A stretch of 54,370 bases of DNA from a virus, in the IMG/VR virus record IMGVR_UViG_3300020421_000026, positions 1 through 54,370 of that record; one strand, written 5' to 3'. The notes beneath the pieces are model-generated. The model saw only the letters and a list, made by a program, of their open reading frames with translations. It made no database searches and was not told the origin of the DNA. Shown here piece by piece: positions 17,160 to 25,432 of the stretch. Each line of letters starts with the position of its first letter. The first letter of the stretch is position 1. A program made the position numbers and the translations under genes.

Positions 17160-17898
17160 TTCCTTCTTCCATATTGTGTAATGATGCAATCAATTGTTCC
17201 ATTTCAGTTAATGCTTCACTTTTTAGAGCATCACCATTCAATGTTGTAGCACCGCCAGGTCCAGGAAGTCCACCAGGGAATTTGCTTCTTGCCTCACCTA
17301 ACATCATTTTACTTTGTGCTAAGGCATAGGCACTTAGCCACTCTGCGGCATAAACGTCTTTGATTAACACACTTTCTGGAATAAAGTTATTGACTCCTAC
17401 TGCAATATCTTCTTCGTGATTTACATTTCTTAGAATTGTTAATTCTTTTGTATTCCTGTTAAAGGTAAAGTTGTATTCGCTACCAAACACACGACCAATA
17501 GTTTCTTTGTATTGTGCAAATGCATCAAATACTGCTAGTCCACCTATTTGTCCTGCTTGTAACATATACATATTGTTGAATGCAACATCAAATGGATCAA
17601 AGTTAGTACCGCCACCACTATTGGTACCAATACCACGTCTATATAATCTTTTAACGTCTATAACTTCTTGAGGTAATGTATATTTTGTAACACCTGCTTG
17701 AGTTTGAACGAATATAACTGCTTCTTCTACACTTCCTGTACTTAATTGTCTGTACTTTTGTATAGATTTATTAATTGCTACATCGTAATGGTCCCTGTCT
17801 AATTCAACATCTACCATACCATCAGCAAGACGTAATTGAATTTCTTCAATTATTTCGTTTCTACTGTTATATCCTATTTGGTCTATTCTTGTTGCCAT
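17131..17898 (-). CDS. gp13: Neck protein gp13
   Basis: 255 aa from the ATG at 17898. A longer frame would read through the late promoter and is rejected. gp13 and gp14 form the neck collar to which the tail joins. Features of the family: NEIIEEIQLRLADGMVDVEL at the N-terminus, DHYDVAINKSIQKY, EVIDVKRLYR, and a C-terminal segment with EARSKFPGGLPGPGG leading to a helix ending LIASLHNMEE, as in T4 gp13 (LPGGVTVDGQ). The ATAAATAGTAGTATG arrangement puts the promoter 5 nt before the start, without Shine-Dalgarno. gp14 is at 27874 on the other strand. Confidence 0.82.
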   Translation of the reverse strand: MATRIDQIGYNSRNEIIEEIQLRLADGMVDVELDRDHYDVAINKSIQKYRQLSTGSVEEAVIFVQTQAGVTKYTLPQEVIDVKRLYRRGIGTNSGGGTNFDPFDVAFNNMYMLQAGQIGGLAVFDAFAQYKETIGRVFGSEYNFTFNRNTKELTILRNVNHEEDIAVGVNNFIPESVLIKDVYAAEWLSAYALAQSKMMLGEARSKFPGGLPGPGGATTLNGDALKSEALTEMEQLIASLHNMEEGNAPLGFVIG

Positions 17899-17903
17899 AC
17901 TAC

Positions 17904-17910
17904 TATTTAT
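17904..17910 (-). promoter_or_regulatory. Late promoter of gp13
   Basis: ATAAATA, GTAGT, ATG: identical to the gp16 arrangement. It decides the gp13 start at 17898. Confidence 0.75.
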
Positions 17911-17931
17911 CACTTTTTGGTATTATACCAG

Positions 17932-17938
17932 ATAAATA
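17932..17938 (+). promoter_or_regulatory. Late promoter of inverted WHxE paralog
   Basis: ATAAATA, TATGC, ATG. Identical over this stretch to the promoter at 27823 on the other strand. Divergent from the gp13 promoter. Between them lies an 11-nt palindrome-like GGTATTATACC. Confidence 0.7.
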
Positions 17939-17943
17939 TATGC

Positions 17944-19026
17944 ATGGATACAAACTACTACAACTATATAGAACATACAAAGCATAATATGTCTAAAATT
18001 TTAGACAAAGGCAGTATTGTACCCATAAAAGATGATGTAGGCGTAGGTTTTAGGTACTATGACACCGATAAAACAGACCAACTACAAATGAAAAAATTTA
18101 GAACAGTTGCTGATTATGATCCTAGATTATCAAATCAGTTTACTAAAGAAGATTCTTTTTTAGACTTTCCTGAGTTAAATTTACCTATAGACCTAGATGA
18201 TTTCTTTACAGATATAGACCACGAAATTTGTGAAAAGAAATTTTGGGGGAAAGGTGATGAGGACGACTCATCTACTCAACAAGTTGTTCATTCAAAGAAT
18301 ATAGGCTGGTTAATACATCCTGCTAGAAGTATAGGAACTAAAGTTGCTAAAGATGATAAAAGAGGTGTGTGCATTGGACATATTTTAAGTCCTAAGTACA
18401 AAAAATATTTTTGGGAATATGCAAACGACACTTTCCATGAAGATTTTATAGACATTATTAAAGACCATTTAGGATACAAACAAGTTCCTGTTAGTATTAT
18501 ATCAATAAAAGATTTACATCATTGGCATCACGAAGGTGTTCAACCTTGGCATGATTATACTCCAATTCCATATTATACAAGACGCACAGAAACATGTATT
18601 AACTTTAGATTATTTTCATCAACTGACGATGACGAAACAGAAGTAAATTTTGGTTGGCCCTCCGTTGAAGTGCATAAAGAGTTTTCTAAAATATCAGACG
18701 AACTAAATGAAAATATTATAGATAAATTTCAAGGAGATGAAGGCAGAAAGGTTGAATGGATACATAATGAAAATCTACAAATAAAAACTGCACTACATCA
18801 AGATACTATACTACCAGATTCACAACTCAATGACGAGATAGAATTAGTTGCAACTAAAAAAGGATATCATTGCCCTTTTATGATTAACACTAACTACTGG
18901 CATAGAGTTTACACAAAGGATACAAAGACACCTAGAATAACTTTAAGATTTTTTAGTCCTATGGGAGTTCCGTTTCATCATTTTAGAAAGTTACACCAGG
19001 AAGGTAAACTTTTAAAAAACTTGTAA
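17944..19026 (+). CDS. WHxE-family oxygenase-like protein (paralog 4 of 4, inverted)
   Basis: 360 aa from the ATG at 17944. An upstream in-frame start at 17836 is rejected because it lies within gp13 and before the promoter. Same framework as the three minus-strand copies: LDFPELNLPIDLDDFFTD, HWHHEG (WHxE), INFRLFSS, YWHRV, RITLRFFSP, and terminal GKLLKNL. It carries an extra N-terminal segment of about 60 residues. A plus-strand ATAAATA ends 5 nt before the ATG. It faces away from gp13 with only 45 bp between starts, and its last 15 bp overlap the convergent gene at 19012. Confidence 0.75.
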   Translation: MDTNYYNYIEHTKHNMSKILDKGSIVPIKDDVGVGFRYYDTDKTDQLQMKKFRTVADYDPRLSNQFTKEDSFLDFPELNLPIDLDDFFTDIDHEICEKKFWGKGDEDDSSTQQVVHSKNIGWLIHPARSIGTKVAKDDKRGVCIGHILSPKYKKYFWEYANDTFHEDFIDIIKDHLGYKQVPVSIISIKDLHHWHHEGVQPWHDYTPIPYYTRRTETCINFRLFSSTDDDETEVNFGWPSVEVHKEFSKISDELNENIIDKFQGDEGRKVEWIHNENLQIKTALHQDTILPDSQLNDEIELVATKKGYHCPFMINTNYWHRVYTKDTKTPRITLRFFSPMGVPFHHFRKLHQEGKLLKNL

Positions 19027-20172
19027 TAATATAGTTTGTTCATTTAACCTACCTGTAAGTTTAGTAGGTGTTGTTTTTACTTCATCAAATGCTTTTGCAA
19101 ATTTTGTTTTTGCTCTACCAGTCCAATTATTAATTTGTTCTGCAGGCTTTCTTAAAGTTTTTTGCAAACTTGTTTCTTCGTCAAAGTCTTGTATAGTAGT
19201 TCCTTTAACCATTAAACCTGCACCTTGTCTTTGTAACCCACGTGGGTCTTTGTCTTTTGCGTGGTAAACTCCTACTTTACGGGTCTTTGTATTGTACACC
19301 CATAGTTCATTGGCGTAAACGACGTCTGTGGGCGAGATAGATGCTATTCCTAATGCTCCATCGTTGAGTTGAAACTTTAGTTTTTTAATAATTACATCTT
19401 TACTTCTTGCTCTAGGCTTACGTTGTTTTCTGTTTGCTTTACCTGTAAGTATAATTGCATCACAGGCGGCATTTATTTTTTCAAAGAATGCAACATAATC
19501 TTTCTTCATTTTCTTATCCATAAAACTATATGCTTCTTTAAGTTGTTCACATGTGCCTTCCAAACTTTCTACTGCTTCTGCATGATTAAGTTCATATTGG
19601 TCTTTAATCATTTTAGCATGTGCTGGCTTAATAACTCCGCCACCAAATACTTTCATATCTTTCTCAGGATCAAACTTTTTAAGATTAAACTTTTCTGTTT
19701 CTATAAAAGTATCTAGTAAGTCGTCCCATTCGCCGCATAGGTCAGTTATTTGCAAAAGCATTCTTTCTTGTATTGATATTTTTGGTGGTGCTTCTTTTTG
19801 TTTTTCTTGTATCTCTTCCACAATTTCCATACCTGTCTTAATAAGTTCTTCTTTTTTTGTAGCATAGAATTTAGCAAAACGTTCTGGCATATATCCTAAC
19901 TTATACCAACACCAGCCGTACTTTGCACTACTGCTAAATCTCCAGTCTGGATTTTTAAGTATTATTTTTATTTCTTCTTTGTCCCAACCACTTGCTTCTT
20001 TTACCCACTTGCGATATTTGGATACTGCATCTTTAGTTGAAATTTCAGAATGTACAAAATAGTCAACCGACCTGAATGCCAACTCTTGTTGTTCAGGATC
20101 AGTGATAGCCTGATACTTTTTCCAGTCAGGCTCTTTTGTTACATATACTGTTCTTTGCTTTCGTTTTGCCAT
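19012..20172 (-). CDS. Conserved hypothetical protein, 386 aa
   Basis: Basic N-terminus (MAKRKQRTVYV), a charged helical middle (about residues 100-260, Lys/Glu-rich), and a beta-rich C-terminal domain (about 280-340, IASISPTDVVYANELWVYNTKTRKVGVYHA). I believe relatives exist in marine T4-like phages but cannot name the function. No signal peptide or membrane segment. No clear promoter or strong Shine-Dalgarno is visible. A perfect 10-bp inverted repeat lies upstream at 20213-20248. It ends in a 15-bp convergent overlap with the oxygenase-like gene. Confidence 0.75.
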   Translation of the reverse strand: MAKRKQRTVYVTKEPDWKKYQAITDPEQQELAFRSVDYFVHSEISTKDAVSKYRKWVKEASGWDKEEIKIILKNPDWRFSSSAKYGWCWYKLGYMPERFAKFYATKKEELIKTGMEIVEEIQEKQKEAPPKISIQERMLLQITDLCGEWDDLLDTFIETEKFNLKKFDPEKDMKVFGGGVIKPAHAKMIKDQYELNHAEAVESLEGTCEQLKEAYSFMDKKMKKDYVAFFEKINAACDAIILTGKANRKQRKPRARSKDVIIKKLKFQLNDGALGIASISPTDVVYANELWVYNTKTRKVGVYHAKDKDPRGLQRQGAGLMVKGTTIQDFDEETSLQKTLRKPAEQINNWTGRAKTKFAKAFDEVKTTPTKLTGRLNEQTILLQVF

Positions 20173-20212
20173 CTTTTGTTTTTTACCAAAATATAGTGCT
20201 AGTTAGTATAAC

Positions 20213-20248
20213 TTCAAAAATTTTTTATGTCAATTGGTAATTTTTGAA
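20213..20248. repeat. 10-bp inverted repeat upstream of 386-aa gene
   Basis: TTCAAAAATT/AATTTTTGAA with a 16-nt loop in the gap between the FabZ-like and 386-aa genes. Could be a weak terminator or a binding site. The gap holds no gene. Confidence 0.45.
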
Positions 20249-20263
20249 CTAAAAGGAGGTTTT

Positions 20264-20686
20264 TTATAGTTTTTTGGCTGTTAATCCTACTGTTGCTGAT
20301 GCAACACGTGATTCACCATCGAATACTTTGCAATCATAAAACATATGATGCATTTTACGTTTGGCAAGTTTGGCTTCTAACCTTAATCTTGTTCCAGGAA
20401 ATACAGGATATCTAAATTTACATTTGTCAACACTAGTAACAAATGTAACATAATCTTCATGTTTAAGTTCACCATTCTCTTTTCCTGCTAAGTGAAGTGC
20501 GTGAAGTCCAGCACATTGGTTCATACCTTCAATAATATAAACACCGGGCCATATTTTTACATGTGGGAAATGTCCTTCTAATACTGGATGAGCATCATGA
20601 ACCATATATGTTGCTTCTATTTCTTCATCACTAAGAATAGTGTGTTCGTCAATCAGTGCTATTGGATGTCTGTGTGGTAGTTCCAT
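20264..20686 (-). CDS. FabZ-like 3-hydroxyacyl-ACP dehydratase (hotdog fold)
   Basis: 140 aa, the size of FabZ (about 150). FabZ dehydrates 3-hydroxyacyl-ACP in fatty acid elongation. Visible signatures: LPHRHPIALIDE at residues 3-14 (FabZ LPHRYPFLLVD), GHFP with the catalytic His39, and PGVYIIEGMNQ with Glu53, then FRYPVFPGTRLRLEA. The active-site pair is intact. The ATG lies 38 bp inside the 3' end of the radical SAM gene upstream and has a GTAAATA late-like element 6 nt ahead. The start is supported because the motif begins at residue 3. It may alter host lipids or make a modified acyl group for the adjacent radical SAM enzymes. Family confident; pathway role inferred. Confidence 0.85.
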   Translation of the reverse strand: MELPHRHPIALIDEHTILSDEEIEATYMVHDAHPVLEGHFPHVKIWPGVYIIEGMNQCAGLHALHLAGKENGELKHEDYVTFVTSVDKCKFRYPVFPGTRLRLEAKLAKRKMHHMFYDCKVFDGESRVASATVGLTAKKL

Positions 20687-22562
20687 GTAGAGTATTTACA
20701 CCGTCAACATAAATTACTTTGTCATATTTGGTATGACTTGATACTTGCCCAACTAGGTTCCAATATTTTCTCAAATAATTTTCACCTGTTGGAGTATGGA
20801 CTGCTTCTTTTTTGAAGTACCCACCACTCATCATTTGTCGCGGTATATATCCTTTGCTATCAAAATATCTCATAGTTGTTTGCAAAGCAAATCTCATAGC
20901 AGTCATGTGTGTAATTCCGTGTCTATTAATATAACTGCTAAAATTATGTGCTAGTTCATCTTGTGGTAAATGTTTTGATTGTGGATTTATTCTAGAAAAT
21001 TTATATCCATATTTTTCTGGATCTTCAACTATAGGAGATTCTTTGCCTCCTGTAATTTGTTTTACTCTAGAAGATTCTGGTGCGTTCATAGTGTATGCAT
21101 TTACGTCTAAACAATCTAATTTATTGTAGTTTGGATCACAAATTTTATCAGCCATAATCTTCAATTCTTTTTTACTGTCCTCAGGTAAGCCTACCATAAA
21201 CATACTGAACAATGTTACCTGGTCTCCAAATGGAGTATCTTGTAAATCGGCAATGTATGCCATTTGTTCATCTGGATGCCAACCTTTATTAATAGCAACA
21301 GCACTATCAGGGATAAGTGTCTCAATGCCATAATGTGCAAATACTAACCCTGAGTCTATTAATACTTGTTCTTGTTTTAATCTGTTTTGTAAATCTAATC
21401 TTATAAATGCTGTATATTCCAAAGGTATATCTAACTTTTCTTTTAGTTTTGCAATTTTAATAATTTTTTCTGTATCATCATTAAAAGTATCATCTGCCAT
21501 CCAATACCTATGTACTCCATGCTCGTACCAATTACGTTTGATTTCATCTTCTAATAAACTTTGACTTCTAAGATAACTGCCTTTTTCTTTTCCAGTTAAA
21601 CCAAAATTACAAAAACTACATTCAAAAATACAACCTCTTGCTGTTTCCATTGTAAGCATATCATTTGTTTGCAAACAATCTTCAGGTGTATATTGCATAG
21701 TTGAATTAGTTATATCAAGTCTACTACCAACATCTGTATAAAAATTTACTCGTTTTTTATTGTCTATATCTTCTAAAATTTCTGTAATCGTGACATCTCC
21801 ATATCCATTGTTTACTATATCAATGTCTCCAATTGGAGAATCAGACATTTCAATTGTTTCTTTCTTAAGTGCAGGTCCAATTGCTCCACCTAATATCATT
21901 TTAGTATCTGGATTTCTTTCATGTATCCACTGTTTTATCTTTTTTTGACGACCAGGCATGAAATATAAACTGTGAACTAATCCATGAGGATTTGATATAC
22001 CTGAAAATACAGTACTAAAACAAACCGCTCTAGTATTTTCCCCAACAAATTTGTAAAATATCTTTTGAAAATCTTGTTCAGTTGCATAAAAATGGTGTCC
22101 TATAACTTGACAAGTGTACCCTGCTTTTCTTATTTCATGTGCAACTTTAAATCCGCCAAAACCTTTTGCAGTAACATCATATACCATGTGTTCACTGTAA
22201 TCCCAAAGACCAACTGGACTCTCTTCAATAGGATGGTCTCGTTGAGCACATCTTAAATATGCTCTATATTCTCTGTCTGTTAATTCTTTTCTTCCCAATT
22301 CCTGAAAAGCGGCACCGGGATATGTAATAGAAGAATACCATGCAGGAGTAATATCAGATGTAAACATCAAAACATCTGCCGGTGTATGTTCTATTTCGTG
22401 TAATGGGGTATCATCTAACATGCCTACTGGTGAGATAGGTATGCCAGCAAATGCATATGGATCTTCTTCTGTAAACTTTCTTTCTCTAAACCTTTCCCAA
22501 ACTGGTGCACGAATTCTTACTTTTTCTAGTGTATTATATATTCGTTTTTCTTCTGGTGTCAT
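20649..22562 (-). CDS. Cobalamin-type radical SAM protein (paralog B)
   Basis: 637 aa, the longest of three paralogs, with about 55 extra N-terminal residues. The B12-binding-type domain spans roughly 58-265 (TPADVLMF start, KMILGGAIGPA, NNGYGDVTITEIL). The radical SAM cysteines are C311, C315 and C318 (GCIFECSFC), followed by GLTGKEKGSYLR, also found in paralog A. A C-terminal helical domain extends to the end. The ATG overlaps the stop of paralog C (ATGA). The FabZ-like gene overlaps its 3' end, so the three genes are one unit. Substrate unknown. Confidence 0.88.
   Translation of the reverse strand: MTPEEKRIYNTLEKVRIRAPVWERFRERKFTEEDPYAFAGIPISPVGMLDDTPLHEIEHTPADVLMFTSDITPAWYSSITYPGAAFQELGRKELTDREYRAYLRCAQRDHPIEESPVGLWDYSEHMVYDVTAKGFGGFKVAHEIRKAGYTCQVIGHHFYATEQDFQKIFYKFVGENTRAVCFSTVFSGISNPHGLVHSLYFMPGRQKKIKQWIHERNPDTKMILGGAIGPALKKETIEMSDSPIGDIDIVNNGYGDVTITEILEDIDNKKRVNFYTDVGSRLDITNSTMQYTPEDCLQTNDMLTMETARGCIFECSFCNFGLTGKEKGSYLRSQSLLEDEIKRNWYEHGVHRYWMADDTFNDDTEKIIKIAKLKEKLDIPLEYTAFIRLDLQNRLKQEQVLIDSGLVFAHYGIETLIPDSAVAINKGWHPDEQMAYIADLQDTPFGDQVTLFSMFMVGLPEDSKKELKIMADKICDPNYNKLDCLDVNAYTMNAPESSRVKQITGGKESPIVEDPEKYGYKFSRINPQSKHLPQDELAHNFSSYINRHGITHMTAMRFALQTTMRYFDSKGYIPRQMMSGGYFKKEAVHTPTGENYLRKYWNLVGQVSSHTKYDKVIYVDGVNTLHGTTTQTSNSTD
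20693..20699 (-). promoter_or_regulatory. Variant late promoter of FabZ-like gene
   Basis: GTAAATA, one mismatch to the usual element, 6 nt before the ATG and inside the upstream coding sequence. Confidence 0.4.
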
Positions 22563-24346
22563 TTTTTTAATACTTGTTCTATGTATTTGTTGTACCTGTT
22601 AATCTCTACTTTGTTAATTCTTTCTACAGAATCCAAATCAAACTCATCAAATTCTTCAGGTGTAATATTTTCGCCTTCTTTGTAAGGTAATCCAAAAGAT
22701 TTAAAAAGCATATTGGGCCAAAGTTTACCTGCGTCCATTAGTCTTTTATTTAATCTATTAGAAAATTTTAAGGCATCTACAAATGTAATGCCATTTTTAT
22801 TTTTATATAAAAATTGTGCATGAAAAAACTTTTGTATTTCTGGTTCCATTTCTTTTCCATTCATATATTGTGTAGTAGGTTCGTAACCGTAATCTCTCCA
22901 ATTCTTCTGGAATTCACTATCAGTTCTTTCATCAAATCCTTCTGGTGTAATACTTAATGGTCTTACTGCTGTACCTACCATAGGATTTTTATCTGATACT
23001 AAAAAGTTTGCCATTTCTTTTATACTTTTCTTTGTATCACTAGGTAGTCCTACAATCATACCGCTACCCATATCAACATGTGACCAAACACCGTCTTTAA
23101 GTTCACGCATGTATTCAAATTGTGTCATTGGATTTAAACCTTTACCAATGTCGACTGCACTATCGGGGTCAGTTGTTTCCACTCCAAACTGTACATGTAC
23201 TATTCCTGCATCTCGAATAATTTCTGCTTGACTAGGAGTTCTATTTCTATTTGCATATAATAAATCTAATCTTATGTAACAAGCAAACTTTAATTTAAAA
23301 GGCAATGTTTTGGACATTTCCATAAAGTCTATCATTTTATCGTGGTCATCATTGAACGTATCATCTACAATCCAATAATGTTCTACTCCAAACTTTTCAT
23401 AATTATGTACAAGTTCTTCTCGTATAAGATCCATGCATCTAATACCTTCACCTTTTTGTTTTCCATTTAATGCAAAAGAACAAAACTTACATTTGAATAT
23501 ACAACCTCTGCTAATTTCAATAGGTAATATTTCGCCTGGATATAAACAATCGTCTTCGTGCCATTTCATTGTGGAGTGTTTTACATCTTGTTTGCTGAAT
23601 ACATCTTCTTTAAAAGGTAACCCAAAATTGTTTTTAGGTAATTGTTCTACATCTCCGTCTTTTAATTCTGTTAGTATTTCAGGTACAGTGATATCGCCAT
23701 ATCCTATGTTTACAATATCAACATGTTTGTAATCTGATTTTTTATTTGTAAATGCTCCGCCTTTCATTAATTTTGTTTTTGGGTTGACTTTCTTAAGATG
23801 TTCTACAAACAGTTCATCTATTTCAGGACCATGTGGTAAAAATCCTACATACGCCTGTGTATCATCTGAGGTTGCACCATATTTTTCTTTAACGTCATGT
23901 CCATAAAAAGGATCTAAGTTTGTATAGGAAGGTCGTACATTTAATCTATTTGGTATTTTTGCTATAAAAGTATTACTAATACCTACTGCTAAAGTATTTT
24001 CTCCAACGTATTTGTCTAATACTTTTCTCAAAGTTGCTATATCCATATGAGTTATTAAGTCAACTACTTGTACAGTAAAGCCACTTTCTCTAACTTCATG
24101 AGCAACTTTATAAGGTCCTAATGCTCTACTGCCTACAAAAGGGAACATATCAAACCAGCCAAGTTGCCACAAAGGTGAATTAAGTCTCTCAGGATCATTT
24201 TCTTTTAAGTATTTGCTGGACTCAGCAAGATGTTGTTTTACTTCATATCCGTGTGATTGTATTCCCCAGCCGATATTATCAGCAAGTAGTAGGAAATCTA
24301 CAGGTGTATGTTCCACCTCTATTGAACTATAAGGGTTATATTGCAT
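22559..24346 (-). CDS. Cobalamin-type radical SAM protein (paralog C)
   Basis: 595 aa. The B12-type domain starts at TPVDFLLL (about residue 14) and includes KLMKGGAFT and NIGYGDITVPEIL. The radical SAM ligands are C282, C286 and C289 (GCIFKCKFC). First gene of a three-gene unit with paralog B and the FabZ-like dehydratase. An ATAAATA element lies 7 nt before the ATG at 24354-24360, immediately next to the 3' end of tRNA-Arg, so the promoter may also separate tRNA and mRNA transcripts. As in the paralogs, no DxHxxG is seen. Likely electron donor: a reductase system such as the product of 24451. Confidence 0.88.
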   Translation of the reverse strand: MQYNPYSSIEVEHTPVDFLLLADNIGWGIQSHGYEVKQHLAESSKYLKENDPERLNSPLWQLGWFDMFPFVGSRALGPYKVAHEVRESGFTVQVVDLITHMDIATLRKVLDKYVGENTLAVGISNTFIAKIPNRLNVRPSYTNLDPFYGHDVKEKYGATSDDTQAYVGFLPHGPEIDELFVEHLKKVNPKTKLMKGGAFTNKKSDYKHVDIVNIGYGDITVPEILTELKDGDVEQLPKNNFGLPFKEDVFSKQDVKHSTMKWHEDDCLYPGEILPIEISRGCIFKCKFCSFALNGKQKGEGIRCMDLIREELVHNYEKFGVEHYWIVDDTFNDDHDKMIDFMEMSKTLPFKLKFACYIRLDLLYANRNRTPSQAEIIRDAGIVHVQFGVETTDPDSAVDIGKGLNPMTQFEYMRELKDGVWSHVDMGSGMIVGLPSDTKKSIKEMANFLVSDKNPMVGTAVRPLSITPEGFDERTDSEFQKNWRDYGYEPTTQYMNGKEMEPEIQKFFHAQFLYKNKNGITFVDALKFSNRLNKRLMDAGKLWPNMLFKSFGLPYKEGENITPEEFDEFDLDSVERINKVEINRYNKYIEQVLKK

Positions 24347-24353
24347 TACGCAA

Positions 24354-24360
24354 TATTTAT
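24354..24360 (-). promoter_or_regulatory. Late promoter of radical SAM paralog C
   Basis: ATAAATA with a 7-nt gap to the ATG, starting 6 nt beyond the 3' end of tRNA-Arg. Confidence 0.7.
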
Positions 24361-24366
24361 CAGGAA

Positions 24367-24443
24367 TGGCCCGCCCGGCAAGACTCGAACTTGCAACCTA
24401 CGGTTTAGAAGACCGTTGTTCTATCCAATTGAACTACGGGCGG
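24367..24443 (-). tRNA. tRNA-Arg: tRNA-Arg (anticodon TCT)
   Basis: A full cloverleaf reads on the minus strand. The acceptor stem CCGCCCG/CGGGCGG, D arm, anticodon stem ACGGT/ACCGT with loop CTTCTAA (anticodon TCT, reading AGA) and T arm GCAAG-TTCGAGT-CTTGC are all paired. The 3' CCA is encoded (77 nt with CCA). AGA is a preferred arginine codon in this AT-rich genome, so the tRNA probably supports phage codon use. Confidence 0.95.
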
Positions 24444-24450
24444 ATTGTTT

Positions 24451-25167
24451 TTAATCTACAAATGCCCTTTCTAGAACAAAGTCTCCTGGCTCACCTAGAT
24501 TTCCTTCTTGGAAACCTAAATTTTCAAAATAGTCCCTACATTCATAATTCATGTCTGGACCTCCACACACCATAACTCTATCAGTTTCTTTGTTAAATCC
24601 ACCATTAGTAAAGTTATCAATGTGTTCCCAAAAACGACCTTTACGCACATAATCGTCTTGTGTGCAAGTGTCGTAGTATGTTAAAGGAAATGTATTGCAC
24701 ATTTCTTGTATAACATCTGTGTAGGTATGCTCTGCATGTGTTCTTGTGGTATGACAGAGTATAACACTTTTGAACTTTTCATAAGTTTCTGGGTCTCTTA
24801 TAATACTCATAAAAGGTGCTATACCTGTCCCTGTTGATAGCAAATATAAGTTGTCTGCTTGTGTTACGTTATCAATCGTTAAAGTGCCGGTACACTTGGG
24901 GTTTACTAAAACTTCGTCTCCAACTTTTAAATGCTGTAAACGACTTGTAAGAGGTCCGTCGGGTACCTTAATACTTAAGAACTCCAACTCATCTTCGTAG
25001 TTTGCACTAGCAATACTGTATGCTCTTAGTAAAGGCTTTTCATCTACCCTTAATCCAATCATAGCAAACTCTCCGTTTACAAAACGAAAAGATTGATTTC
25101 TGGTTGTTTTAAAACTGAATGTTTTATCAGTCCAGTGATGTACCCATGTTACTGTTTCTGTGTTCAA
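24451..25167 (-). CDS. Ferredoxin/flavodoxin-NADP+ reductase
   Basis: 238 aa, cytoplasmic flavoprotein moving electrons between NADPH and ferredoxin or flavodoxin. FAD-binding RAYS at residues 48-51 and GPLTSRL at 71-77; NADP-binding STGTGIAPF at 111-119; a CGGPDMNYEC segment late; C-terminus LERAFVD as in the bacterial short-chain (Fpr-type) class. The start is TTG, in a TTGA overlap with the stop of the upstream 85-aa gene. No in-frame ATG lies near, and the N-terminus aligns with Fpr from there. The gene lies among radical SAM, di-iron and 2OG-type enzymes and could reduce their Fe-S or metal centres, which is inference. Confidence 0.9.
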   Translation of the reverse strand: MNTETVTWVHHWTDKTFSFKTTRNQSFRFVNGEFAMIGLRVDEKPLLRAYSIASANYEDELEFLSIKVPDGPLTSRLQHLKVGDEVLVNPKCTGTLTIDNVTQADNLYLLSTGTGIAPFMSIIRDPETYEKFKSVILCHTTRTHAEHTYTDVIQEMCNTFPLTYYDTCTQDDYVRKGRFWEHIDNFTNGGFNKETDRVMVCGGPDMNYECRDYFENLGFQEGNLGEPGDFVLERAFVD

Positions 25168-25421
25168 TGTTTAGTCGCCTTAAATGATTCAATCATTGCA
25201 TTTCTAACTTCTGGATCTTTAAGTTTTTCTAAAAATTCAGCATTTATTTCAAAAGTCATGCCTTTTTCCATCTTTGATATCAAACTTAAATCATCAACGC
25301 CTAGCATAACACATACTTCTTCAAATGTCAATAAGTTCAAGCCTTTTTCTTTAGCATCTATCAACAAATCAAAAATTGCGTCTGTTATTAAATCTTCTAA
25401 ATCTTTATACTTTTCACTCAT
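25164..25421 (-). CDS. Hypothetical protein, 85 aa, helical
   Basis: A small acidic, fully helical protein, not recognised. Leucine-rich N-terminal helix (LEDLITDAIFDLLIDAKEKG), then a segment LLTFEEVCVMLGVDDLSLI that resembles a helix-turn-helix pair, though this is weak. The start ATG has GGTGAG just upstream. It lies between tRNA-Ala and the reductase gene and overlaps the reductase start (TTGA), so it probably drives its translation. Confidence 0.7.
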   Translation of the reverse strand: MSEKYKDLEDLITDAIFDLLIDAKEKGLNLLTFEEVCVMLGVDDLSLISKMEKGMTFEINAEFLEKLKDPEVRNAMIESFKATKH

Positions 25422-25432
25422 TTCTCACCACG

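Noticed and set aside
17836-17943. N-terminal extension of the inverted WHxE paralog
   Set aside because: It lies inside gp13 and upstream of the promoter, and paralogs begin after it.
24366-24575. Plus-strand frame MARPARLELATYGLEDRC... overlapping tRNA-Arg
   Set aside because: This is the well-known false protein produced by translating a tRNA gene in antisense; the cloverleaf on the minus strand explains it.
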